The notes beneath the pieces were generated by a model. The model saw only the letters and a list, made by a program, of their open reading frames with translations, searched no databases and had not been told where the DNA came from. Position numbers and translations under genes: made by a program. A stretch of DNA of 64,000 bases from Arthrobotrys musiformis (Eukaryota; Ascomycota; Orbiliomycetes; Orbiliales; Orbiliaceae), in contig JAVHJL010000010.1 in NCBI GenBank assembly GCA_036971715.1, positions 1,364,001 to 1,428,000 on the forward strand. The letters are read 5' to 3'. This document shows positions 39,151 through 49,246 of the stretch, one piece after another (the stretch's first letter is position 1; each line of letters begins with the position of its first letter).

Positions 39151-41323
39151 CCCTTTTCTTATACGTGTACCTACCTGGGAGGTAGTTGCTCTGGGGTTTT
39201 GGTGAAGATGAGTCGGGGTTTTGGACCTCTGGAGAGATCTAGAGAGCTCGGGCTAGAGAAGTACTTGTGGATGCATTGCATCGATGAACCCGGAAAGGAC
39301 AGCTTTGGTGCGACTCCGAATACGGAAACTGTTGGATTTTGTAGCAAACAACACACTTCCTTCCTCTCTTCCTTCCATTCCTATTCAGAGCTTTGGCTAA
39401 CGTCGGGTGATAGTTCGATGCTGATATGATACTATTCGACTGCATGCTGAGGATACTACAGTAACATAATATGCGGCATCAAGCCCATCGGGTACCCGTG
39501 AAGAGATTATAATTCCCTCCCCCGGGACCGAGGGGCACGGTCCTCACCCAGATCTGGTGCACAGGACAAGTTACGATACCCTTCCAAAAACCATGGACCA
39601 AAGAAACCAGAACGGTGTCCTCATAACCCCCATCGATATCGATCGATCCCCAAGATCTTATCTCGCCCCGGCCGGTCACATCAAAACCTATAATACTCAT
39701 ATCGCACCGCCATGACACGTAAGTTACACCAGATCCATATCCCCGCCACTGATAGATACTAATAAACCTGCGCACAGCGACACCAACGATGCGCTGGCAG
39801 CATCTCATACGGTACGCGAGCGAGCGTTCGATCGGAAGCTTGAGTATGCTACCACACATAGACCACCCCCGGATCAAGCCCGGTATGTATCACACGAACC
39901 AATCTCCAACGTATTGGATAAGCACGCCGGAAATCCATCCGACTGGTTCGACCCTAGTAATCCATAAGGCAAGACCACTCCACCGCGAAGGATACGACGG
40001 TATCAATACTACCATAACCGGTATGATACCTACGCCCCAACAGACTCAACATGCTACACCCAAATTACAAGCAAGTTACATCCAGATCGATCGATCTGTA
40101 CCCCCCTCTCCCTCCCTTGTAGCGTAAAACCCTACGTAGCTACTATACCGGATCCTCCACCCCTCTCCACCAGCACCGTCAATCAATAAACCAATAACGC
40201 CCCTACGAAAGAACCATACCCACGCCAATCAGCCAATAGGATACAACCCCGCAACCCCGTCCAACTACTAACCGAGCACCTGCACACTTCCACGCGAAGT
40301 CATGACCCAAATCTATCATACAACTCTACAATGACACAATCCACACATCCCCGCCTAGAAATCTTCCTCACCCGCCATCGCATTAGCCCCACAAGCCCCT
40401 GTACCACCATGCAAAATCCCGCTGTCAAAAAAGCTTAAAAAGAAGCAAAACCCGTCCCACAACAGCGTGCACCTCATACCCCAGTCTTGGCCCGTCATAC
40501 CCATCCCGCATATGCATGTAGTCTGGGGATGTGCATGTACATACCCACATCTCCCACCCCAGCCCGATCCAAATGAAAACCACCGTGTAACCTTCCAGAA
40601 TATTCCACGAATAATCATAATCCAACCGGTTCCCCAAAAATCCCGCCTCACCTACCATCAACCAATAAAACACCCCGCAGACAATGATTACACTTTACAA
40701 CCTCAATCCCAATTATCACAATTGGCTATCGTAGGGCTACTACGTCCCAAATCATCTACTGTAATTCGACCAATTCATATAGCTAATATAATTAACATTA
40801 TAATTAATAGAGCTCGTCCGTTGCTTTCCGTGTCGCAATAATAACCTGGGAAATACAACACTATGACATGACGGGTAAGTGCAGAAATAACTTCATATGT
40901 GAGAGAAACTATAGCTAGTCTTTACAAAATCGCTGTGAAACAAAGCAGAGAGAAAATATGGTAAATTAATGGAATAACAGAAAAACGCCGACTCGTTTGC
41001 ATATATGAAAAGATGGAAAGAAAAACTTCATGTGCCGGATAATCGGCCATTGATCTAGTAGGTTTGTATGTGACACTCGTAAAATCTCCCGAAAGAATAA
41101 AATTGCTAGACTATCATACATGTGGAAAAGGGAAACAGCTTCGCGTAAATGTAATATGTTTTAATGCTGGGAAATAGGTCAAAGGAGGGGAATTGGTGGG
41201 GAAGAATGGGGGAAAACTCTGAGCATGATAGTATAACGGGGAGGAAAAAAAGAAGTTAGGGGGGAGGGGGATGCAAGACGCCAACAAGCTACTCAGGAGG
41301 GCGAGGCTCACGGGATACGATGC
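39151..41323. other. Intergenic region with weak small-ORF candidates
   Basis: About 2.2 kb. A C-rich patch (+ strand) at 39.5-40.7 kb holds a + strand frame with a real ATG (39789-40127, 112 codons) and a - strand frame at 40425-40670 rich in aromatic and aliphatic residues. Neither resembles a known family and neither has splice or TATA support I trust. The rest is AT-rich and empty. Confidence 0.4.
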
Positions 41324-41351
41324 TCAGAAAAAGTTTCTGAGCATCGTATCC
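41313..41351. repeat. 18-bp perfect inverted repeat with 3-nt loop spanning a stop codon
   Basis: GGATACGATGCTCAGAAA (41313-41330), loop AAG, and its exact complement (41334-41351). The TGA stop of the neighbouring - strand gene (41326-41324) lies in the left arm, so the mRNA would carry a very stable hairpin covering the last codons, the stop and the start of the 3' UTR. Confidence 0.93.
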
Positions 41352-43073
41352 GTGTCCTCCCGCTCCCTTTCGCGGCGGTGGTTGGCGAACATTGCGATGT
41401 GCGGCGTGGTATCTGGCCCGATGGGGACCGCGTGGTCCCACACATAGTTCATGATGGGGAAGCTTGGGTAAGCAACCCCGGCGGAGCGAGGGAAGGTGGC
41501 ATACGGGCTGTGGGCCTCGTACGCCGGCTGGTCGGTCCCGAACGACCCGCCAAAGCCGTCGCTGGGGACGTAGTACTGGTGCATACTATAGATTTTAGCT
41601 TGAGTATGCGGCGAGACTGGCTTTGGCTGCCAGATAGGAGGACTGTAGATTGGATCTACAGCCTCGGCGGCCATTCGGGGCCTGAAGCCAAACGCTGAGT
41701 GTGCGCGTTTGGCCTCCGACACACGTTTTCGGAAGGCCAGCGAGATGGAATAGGGCCCGTCGACGGACTGGCCAGCCGCTTTGTCCTGCCTCTTAAGCAG
41801 GTCGTGTGCGAGGAGGTACTTTTTCATGGCCTCCTTCTCCTGAGGAGAAAGTGGCTTGTTTGGAGGGGAGCCATTGTCGGTCTCTGGCGTTTCGGTCGAC
41901 GGAGAGGAGTAGACCGACTTTGTTGGGTTCAAGTCGACATTAGGCATGATAGGTGTGTCGATTTTATTCCCCATATTCTCAACCGACGGGACACGGGAGT
42001 ATTCTTCCCTGTTGGCGGGAGATTGTTGTTGGGGGTTGGCGCTAATGAGAGTGGGCTGCTCCTGCAAATCTGGTTCATACCCATTTGGACTCGGACTTCG
42101 GTTTTCACCATGCATCGTGGTATAGATGGCCAACATGGCTCTAGTGGTCCTTTCAACGGCATCTTCGACAATCTTTGTGATGACGAGCCGATGCCTTTTC
42201 GGTAACTGAAATCCATTATCTTTCTTAGTAGCGTTGTCGGGCGACGTTGCTTCAGAATTGCATTCAGGAGGAGTACGAATAGATGTCGGAAGGGGTGATT
42301 TAGAAGGAAGGTCACCGGGCCCGCTTTGGGTGGGCGCTTGCGGGGGCGGCGCGAGAGTTGTAACGCTCGAAGTGCTCCCGGACGGTTGTCTTTGAGCGAA
42401 TCTTGCGGTTTCTCTCTTCATACGTTCCTTCACTAAGATCGCATCCCACTTAGAGAAATAAACGACCAAGTCCTTCTCAAGCGAATTCGCATCCAACGTC
42501 TTTGCGACGTCACCTAACTTATCGACGGGGTGATATTTCAGCATGTAATCGATAAAAGACTCGATATCTTCAGCACGCAGGTACGAATTATAATCTCGAC
42601 TTCGGCGGCGGAGCTTATAGTGGTTAATCCACTGGATGAGTTTGCTCCAGTCGACTTCAGGGCAAAATGTGGCGAGAGATTGCCAGAGCGGCTTGTAAAG
42701 AAGTTCGGCTGTTCGGTGGCATTCTGGGTAGCGGGCCCAAAGGAAACCGGCCTCCAGCAATGGATCCTTACCAGATTTGGATATTGGGAGAGGTGGGAGG
42801 GTTGGAAGAGCTGGTCGAATGCGGGGAGGACGAGTTTCCAGGGCCGCCAGCTGGGCTGTTGCAGCCATATGGGATTTTGGAACCAGTGGGTCCGGCTTTA
42901 CGGCAGGCTACAGTTTGTATTAGCATCGGTAGGGCAACTTGAAACGAACTATATACGTATAAAATTGATGGATCGGCCCCATCGATGCTTGTCGAAGACA
43001 CGGGAATCGATTGAATAGGTAGATGAGGCGGTTTTGGTGGGATGGGGAAGGGAGGGAGGATGCTTACCTTCAT
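41324..43073 (-). CDS. Unrecognised 529-aa protein, two exons
   Basis: No family recognised. The long second exon (42907-41324) stays open upstream of its first ATG (42868) to an acceptor TGTAG preceded by GCTAATAC. An upstream ATG AAG with good context (CACAATG) is followed directly by GTAAGC, so a 6-nt coding exon (43073-43068) and a 159-nt intron give an in-frame start MKPAVKPDPLVPKSHMAATAQ. Residues 50-150 look like a folded helical part rich in aromatics (FLWARYPECHRTAELL; LIQWINHYKLRRRSRDYNSYL; SFIDYMLKYHP). Residues 170-350 are Ser/Pro/Thr-rich low complexity. The C-terminal third has moderate complexity and ends TDTMLRNFF. The 5' flank is purine-rich. That the gene is real is likely from length and composition; function is unknown. 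The first exon is inference. Confidence 0.75.
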
Positions 43074-45227
43074 TGTGATAGACTCGTGGTACAATAGGAT
43101 TTGGTGAACTTGAAGAGTTCGAGAGTAACAAGTGGGCTCTTCTCTTAAGAATGTGAGGTATTTCGAAAACAATCAGACAGGGACAGGAGTAAAAAAGCCG
43201 TTGCTCGCTAATCTTCGTTTCGTATGGACTCCAGACAAGAGAATAGGAACCGAGGACGGTTTAAGCGAGGATATAGAGGACGGATGGAGAGACGAAGAGA
43301 GCTCGTGAGGATAGAAGGGAAAGCTCAAGATGTCCTTTTCTGTAGGCCTCCTTTTCTTCTTCCCTTGATATCTTGTTCCTTTTCTGCAACGTAGGGATAG
43401 AAAAGGAGGGGTGGTTGAGACGGGGAGAAGTTGTTGCTTTTTCAGCAACAGGGTTTGGTATTAAAGGAGACGAATTGGGGCAGTAGATTTAATCGGGTGG
43501 GAGTAGAGCAGTCTGTGGTAGGAATTTGCAAACTAAGACTGGACTGGAGGGTGGCGATACGGAGAATTGAGATGATGAAGAGAACAAGGAGAAGAAATAG
43601 ATACTCGTATAGATCACAGCAGAAGAGGTAGAGCAGAGGTAGCTGAGGGATACGAGGGAATGACAAGAAGAATAATCGGGTGTCAAATAAATTGACAGTA
43701 CACGGGCAACTAGCTAACGGGGAAGGAAGATTGATGATAGTGACAAGTCAGAATCGGATGAGAGCTGAGAAGAGCCGAGCACAGAAGAGAAGTTGAGAAG
43801 AGCCGAGTTGAGCTGAGTTGTTTTGCTGAGAGTTGTTGATGACGAGAAGAAGGAAGTTGTCAGAAGAAGGAAGAGGGAGAAGAAGGAAGAGGAGGAGGAG
43901 GAGGAGGGGCAGGGGGAGGAGGAGGAGGAGGTTCCTTAAATAGTGCAAAGTATTCTGGGACGGCAACACGGACGTCTCTGTAGACGCTGTTGATATCAAT
44001 ATAATATAATATAAAATAAAATAGGTATACGGGGAAATGCTCAGCAGTACATTCTGTCACTACCACCGGTTCTCTCAGTATATTATATCACTGTCGTTTC
44101 AACGGCCAATTATAATTATCTGGTCATTTGTGCCCGTGCTTATTTATACAACCGGCCCGAATTGGACTGACTGTTACTGCCATGAGCTATATATATATAT
44201 TCCATATTGACAGAGCCATGGACTCTATTTCAGATCCGAGGATCATGATCGAGATCAGCCTGCAGTTGTATATAATAATTGTATTTATAGAGTACAAGAC
44301 TAGTACTGGCCTAAATTAAAGGCGGTGTGCTGTGTGATATTTTGGTTGTTGCTGCCAAAACCGGTAATTCGAGACGACATCACACCCAACACACTTTCCT
44401 GTTGCATTGTGTGTCAACAACCAGCCCATTGCATTGCATTGCATTGCCATCTACTAGCTACTGTCAACTTCCAAGACCCGAAAGCACGTGAGTTCGTCAT
44501 GTCTACCGATGCTTCTGCCCATTGGGTGGTCTTATTGAACCCTTAAAGGTTCGTCTCCCCACCATACGGTTCCAATTTGTAGAGGATGTTCATCGCTCGG
44601 AGAGGCCATTCTAACTTACATCTACGTAGACCACGGAGGCCAAGGAGTCTGGCGACGAGGTCATGTCGCGCCAAAAACCCACGACGGAGCCTATCAAAGG
44701 CTCCTCGCCGCCCTGTATTCTCTATCGACAACTAAGCCAAGGTTAGGCCCAACCGTGTGCCTTTTCCATCGCGTTTGATATTTGGTATGGTTTGTCAGCG
44801 GGTGGTTCCAAGGGCACAGACGCTCGTTCAAAAGGTTCCCTGACGTCGGCGAATGAGCCGGGGGTCCCTTGCACGTCCCGCCTCCCGCCTGGCAAGGGGC
44901 AGGATGGTCTTAGGGTAGGGTGGGGGAACGGGGGTGGCAACTATCGCGACAAACTTTGATATAATTAGGGTCCGTAAAAACACCTTTTCGTCAAGGTGCA
45001 CGCCCCAGTATCGTGGAGATAGTGCAAACAATACTTTGACATATTTTCCCTCAATACCTTATGTTTGCTTCCTTGGCCAACTCTGGTTTACGCGGTAACA
45101 TACCCCTACTATTTAAACTGCTCCTGTCCCATTTTTCACTCATAGCCTTCAAAATTCTAACCACAAACATTTGGCAATAGTGATCTTCCGCCTGTTACGA
45201 CGCCCTAAAACCTCCCACTCACCACAC
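43074..45227. other. Purine-rich upstream region and intergenic DNA
   Basis: 43.1-43.95 kb is strongly purine-rich on the + strand, including a GGA/GGAG tract at 43861-43930, and is probably the promoter/5' leader of the 529-aa gene (CT-rich on its sense strand). At 44427-44447 there are four CATTG units. At 44.48-44.74 kb a donor-like GTGAGT and an acceptor (CTAACTTACATCTACGTAG) could frame a small spliced transcript, but no complete reading frame with an ATG is convincing. Confidence 0.5.
43861..43930. repeat. Purine microsatellite (GGA/GAA repeats)
   Basis: Imperfect GAA, then GGA, repeats of about 70 nt with almost only G and A on the + strand, in the presumed promoter of the 529-aa gene. 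It could adopt triplex-like structure. Confidence 0.85.
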
Positions 45228-45351
45228 GTATGTATTCAAAAATACACTAAACGCACATCGCCCCTGGTCTCGTAAACCAGACACAGCACGGGTTCCCATC
45301 GCCTCCCAGTTTTTATTGATTTGTATTAACCGTTTTAGTCTAATATAATAG
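45228..45351 (+). other. Predicted 5' UTR intron of the 191-aa protein gene
   Basis: Donor GTATGT at 45228 and acceptor ATAATAG at 45345-45351 with TCTAAT as branch-like sequence. The ATG follows 20 nt later, and a TATTTAAA-like box near 45110 lies upstream. The intron contains the dispersed motif TCTCGTAAACCA. Confidence 0.6.
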
Positions 45352-45370
45352 GATCTCGAAAACGTCAGAG

Positions 45371-45946
45371 ATGAATCCAGCGCTGCCAAACCTCACCCCA
45401 ATCTTCTTCGGCCTGCACGGACTATGCCGCCAAATGATGGAAGGCGTAGGGGCAACATCGGCTGTAGTCGAAAGGCTGTGGGACTCATACGAAGATGCTA
45501 TTGGCGGCCTCATCAAGAGCCTCAATTTGTACGTGGCCGAAATAGATTGCATCTTCCGAATCGCCAGAAATGTCGAAGCGGTACCCCAGGAAACCGAAGA
45601 GTGGATTTCACAGGTTCGCCTAGAAGTCGATAAGTGGTTATTCGAGATGAGCGGGATTCGGCACTGCGACGAGGAAATCGACTTCTATTTTCGGATGTGG
45701 TTGGTGTATCTGGAGATCTCGAGATATTACGAAACTGGAGATTACAAAAAGTTCAAGAGGAATCTGAAAAGGATGTTTGTTCTGAACACGGATCTGGAGA
45801 GCGATGGGTCTGGGGTCTTCTTCAAGAAGGGTGTTCACTCTGCCAAGGATATTCTCCGAGCGTTTCCCTGGATGCGAGCGGTGTTGCAAGACATCCGAGT
45901 TTGGAAGCCTGAGGGAAACGGTCAAGGAGAGTCTTTTGAGCTTTAG
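45371..45946 (+). CDS. Unrecognised 191-aa protein
   Basis: Single coding exon with its own ATG, preceded by a likely 5' UTR intron and a TATA-like box. The protein is mixed alpha-helical in composition, with evenly spread aromatic residues and no signal peptide or membrane span. Visible segments include FFGLHGLCRQMMEGVG, CDEEIDFYFRMWLVYLEISR and YKKFKRNLKRMFVLNTDL; it ends GNGQGESFEL. Codon use looks coding. I do not recognise a family. The frame length, promoter elements and UTR intron argue that it is a real gene; function unknown. Confidence 0.7.
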   Translation: MNPALPNLTPIFFGLHGLCRQMMEGVGATSAVVERLWDSYEDAIGGLIKSLNLYVAEIDCIFRIARNVEAVPQETEEWISQVRLEVDKWLFEMSGIRHCDEEIDFYFRMWLVYLEISRYYETGDYKKFKRNLKRMFVLNTDLESDGSGVFFKKGVHSAKDILRAFPWMRAVLQDIRVWKPEGNGQGESFEL

Positions 45947-46454
45947 AGGGCTCGTGGTGGAGTCTGTCAAGGTTTGAGCCCAGTGAAACATTCTAATATA
46001 ATTAATTATATTGTTTATTTCTGTGGCTAACTGTTACTGTTCTTGCAGTTGGCATTGAGAATAATATTCATGCTTCGGGAACATCCGGTATTGAGGCTAG
46101 TATCCTTGCAACATGCGGACTAGCTTCGAATCAATACGGGCGTGACCCTAGATGCATGGCCAGCCAAACCGACAGCGTTTCTCTACTCTTGCCCGGCCTG
46201 TCGTAAATGAGGTAGGGTACCTTGCTATGTCTCGAAGAGTAATCGTGGTTCTATTCTCATATATATATAGTCAAATCACTAATTCACAGATATTAGAGTC
46301 GACTGGAACTACCCTTCGACTGTTCATGCAGACAATTTCGAAATCGGCCGTCCTCAGAGCACAATTCTGGCATATTCTCGTCCTCACCTCTACTAATTAA
46401 TATTCTAATCAATCAACAATACAAATAATTTTCCCTATACACCCTTTGTTAGTA

Positions 46455-47627
46455 TCATGTCGTGATTTTTATCAGGGTCATTTCGAATTTGGGCCCACCT
46501 TTTGTTTGATTGGATTCCATCAACTCGTGTGCCTTGATTATCTATGCTCGCAAAACCAAGTTAGTATTCACTCAATCCTCATCGTCATTTTTTAGAAAAT
46601 CTGTACCTCGGTCCACGAAAATACTTTCTCAATGACAATATTGAAGCTATCTTCTTCAAACCTTGGCATGGCTTCTTTAACAAGTCTATCCCTTAGCAGT
46701 TGTTGATACTCTGGAGACCGGCTCCTAAGAGTGCTCCCTTCGATCCTTATCCTCTTCCTCAATATCTGTCCAATGTCGATCTTGTCCTCCGTTTTAGCTC
46801 CACCCATCATAGCTAAGATCACGATCCGACTATCGAATGCGGCACAGCGTAGGTCCTTTTCTAGATACCCCTGTCCGACAATGTAGTCCACAATAACATC
46901 TACACCCTTCCCATCAGTAGCCTTTAGTACCTCCTCAGCGAAATCTTGGGTCTTGTAGTTAAACCCAGCGGTTGCTCCTAGCTCCTTCACACAAAAGTCG
47001 ATCTTCTCCTGCGATCCGGCGGTGACATAAACCTCCGCAGCACCGGAATTCTTAGCGAGCTGGATGGCGGCGATAGAAACTCCACTGGCTCCAGCATGAA
47101 GTAGCACCCTTTCTCCCCTTTTAAACCCCCCAACGAGGAACAAAGCCTGTGTAGCCGTAATCCAAGCTTCTGGAACACCTGCCGCCTCCTCGAAGCTCAT
47201 TTTCTTCGGCTTGTGAATAATCATTTTTGCCGAAACCGCGATCTTTTCAGCGTATGCGCCGCCATATGCCAATCCGAATACTTCGTCGCCGACCTTGAAG
47301 GACTCGATTTCGGAAGCACCGTCGTAGACCTTTTCGATCGTTCCCGAGAACTCTACGCCCATGGTCTTGGGAGCTTGTGGGGGTAGTGGGTATTTTCCTT
47401 CTCGTTGGAGGAGGTCCATTCGGTTCAGCCCAAAGGCTTTAATTGAGACGAGGACTTGGCCGGGCGATAAGGTCGGCTCTGGGATTGTGTCTATGAAGAG
47501 GGAGGTTGCGGGGCCCACATCGTTTTTGATATCTATCATCCAGCTCTAGTTAGCTGGGGCCCCTCTTCCCGGATTTCTAATTTTTTTAAAAAAAAAAAAA
47601 ATAATACTACTTACTAACTGCCCTCAT
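46455..47627 (-). CDS. Quinone-oxidoreductase-like MDR enzyme, three exons
   Basis: NAD(P)H-dependent medium-chain dehydrogenase/reductase of the zeta-crystallin/QOR (TP53I3/PIG3-like) group, expected to reduce quinones or activated alkenes in the cytosol. Exons 47627-47615, 47532-46607 and 46541-46455 join to 341 aa. The GroES-like N-terminal part (GLNRMDLLQREGKYPLPP; MGVEFSGT) is followed by the Rossmann part with HAGASGVSIAAIQLAK near residue 150. Zinc-ligand cysteines are absent, as expected for QORs. Exon 1 codes only four residues and a third of a codon. Both introns have textbook signals: A/GTAAGT with CTAAC before GATAG, and GTACAG with TACTAAC before GCATAG. The last exon supplies the family's ending (IIKAHELMESNQTKGGPKFE). 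An A-run interrupts intron 1. Family certain, substrate not. Confidence 0.9.
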
Positions 47628-47828
47628 TTTTGGTGTCGGAAAAAATAAAATTCTTATCCGTGGAGCTTGGACAGTTCGTATTGGTATGTATATCGATGTC
47701 AATATTGCAATGAGAGTGGAATGGGTATCAATAAGGACTCCGAGGAGGATGGCTAAACGTTACGGCGAATCAAAGGTGCCATTGGAACACAGGATAGGTT
47801 ATTATAAATCACCAGCTACCCCTCCCCA

Positions 47829-48020
47829 TTATCCATCTTCGTAGTTAGCGTAGCTCAAAACGCCGTCGCGTCGTTCGGGAAGCCTTCGGATCGTGACGTT
47901 ATTTCCTTTCGCCTTGCCGAACCAGCCCTCGGCAAAGCTCGCTTCAAAGTAATGACCACCGCCACCACTAGCCTTCTTCGGCATACTATGGCTCGGGGGT
48001 TCGTGGCGGGTGTGTTGCAT
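47829..48020 (-). CDS. Possible small glycine-rich protein (63 aa), doubtful
   Basis: Open frame with a true ATG, containing SGGGGHYFEASFAEGWFGKAKGN and ending LSYANYEDG, which looks protein-like. A TATATAAA box in the right orientation lies at 48228-48221, about 200 nt upstream. Against it: an overlapping frame from an ATG at 48109 (84 codons, hydrophobic start MTKVLGLLPSFIAV) begins earlier in the presumed transcript. I could not find splice sites joining the two frames. Either frame, or neither, may be translated. Confidence 0.3.
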   Translation of the reverse strand: MQHTRHEPPSHSMPKKASGGGGHYFEASFAEGWFGKAKGNNVTIRRLPERRDGVLSYANYEDG

Positions 48021-48526
48021 TTGGCATCAACAACGCGGTATTCCGAACATCCATGTTCTAGAATCCGGACCGCGATGAAGGATGGTAGTAGACCAAGTAC
48101 TTTTGTCATTATCTTTCGACTTTAGCCGCTGAGATTATGAGCGCACCTTTCTAAGGTTACTACGCGAGGCCCAGTCACTAGTATTGAGGGGACTTTGTGG
48201 CGATTGCTACTATATCGATATTTATATATCTATATTGCATTGTGTGTACGCGCATGTTTTCAACGGTGCTGATTCTCACCGAGGGGCAAGGGGGCTCGAA
48301 ATAGGTACAACAGCTTGACCAGGGGAATAGCCGATGGCTGGGGAGAGTGTAATTCTATAGATCTAGATATCTATGCTACGGCGATGTAGAATTCGACAAC
48401 GATTTTGCTTGGAAATGACAATACTACTACTTTACTCTCGCTGTGTTATGTAAAAAACACCAAACCAGTTTAAATTTCCTAGGCCGGGTCGATATACGAG
48501 TGCTGAAGGCATTGTTAAACCAGTTC

Positions 48527-49246
48527 TTATTGCGGAGCCTTCAGCTCGGCAATAGCAGCTTTGACCGCCGGGACTTCGTCCATCCTCGCCAGCCACGCCT
48601 TTACTTCTGGGAACCCATCAAAGAACTCAGGGTGTGGGGCGGGCGCAACGGTCATGAGACCCGCCCAAGGAGCCCATGCAAGATCCACAATGGTCATCCT
48701 ATCTGTAACAATCCAACCCGATCCTTTCGCCTTCTGCTTCTCCAGCTGGGTATTGAGCACACCGTAGATCCTGTCTACCTCGTTTTTGAATCTCATTAGG
48801 ATGTGGTCGGGAGCCTGTGCCCCGTATTTGGCCGTATGACCCTGCGGGTGGCTGAACCACATTATCTGCCCCGACATAGGCGCCTGCCCGGAGATCTGGA
48901 ATGCCAACCATTCATTGATCAACGTTCGTTCTTCCAAGTTTTTCCCAGAGAATCTATGATCTTTGTCATAAACTTCGGTAAGATATTGAAGAATAGCACC
49001 GGATTCCCAAACGTGAATGTTATTCTGGTTCGGATCGGTGATGGCTGGAAGACGGCCGTTGGGGTTGATAGAGGTGAAATTTGGGTGTTTGATCCCATCT
49101 TCGACGGCCGGGTCGTCTTTAAGGGATTTTATGACATAGTTGTAAGGGAGCCCGAGGAGCTTTAGCAAAAACACGACTTTCGGTGGGTTTGGTGAAGGAA
49201 AGTATGTGCCATAAACGGTAAGTGGCCTTAGATTGGTGGGTGCCAT
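48527..49246 (-). CDS. Glutathione S-transferase, Ure2p-like fungal class
   Basis: Conjugates glutathione to electrophiles or acts as a peroxidase; cytosolic. 239 aa, single exon, ATG at 49246 (AAAATGGCA). The thioredoxin-fold N-terminal domain (residues 1-90) shows LTVYGTYFPSPNPPKVVFLLKLLGLPY, NPNGRLPAITDP (cis-Pro) and VWESGAILQYL (Glu-Ser glutathione-binding pair). The all-helical C-terminal domain includes NEWLAFQISGQAPMSGQ, DRMTIVDLAWAPWAG and PEVKAWLARMDEVPAVKAA. The NPPKV start and overall length fit the Ure2p-like GSTs of filamentous fungi. It lies upstream of the quinone-reductase-like gene on the same strand, about 0.9 kb from that gene's start, suggesting but not proving a shared detoxification role. 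Confidence 0.93.
   Translation of the reverse strand: MAPTNLRPLTVYGTYFPSPNPPKVVFLLKLLGLPYNYVIKSLKDDPAVEDGIKHPNFTSINPNGRLPAITDPNQNNIHVWESGAILQYLTEVYDKDHRFSGKNLEERTLINEWLAFQISGQAPMSGQIMWFSHPQGHTAKYGAQAPDHILMRFKNEVDRIYGVLNTQLEKQKAKGSGWIVTDRMTIVDLAWAPWAGLMTVAPAPHPEFFDGFPEVKAWLARMDEVPAVKAAIAELKAPQ

Noticed and set aside
44455..44545. Frame containing FVMSTDAS, reminiscent of a retrotransposon RNase H strand
   Set aside because: Only one short motif; no flanking reverse transcriptase or integrase residues, and the frame stops soon after. Chance is likelier.
44488..44760. Possible spliced frame using GTGAGT and CTAACTTACATCTACGTAG
   Set aside because: Joining is in frame and reads plausibly, but no ATG opens the upstream exon and no family is recognisable.
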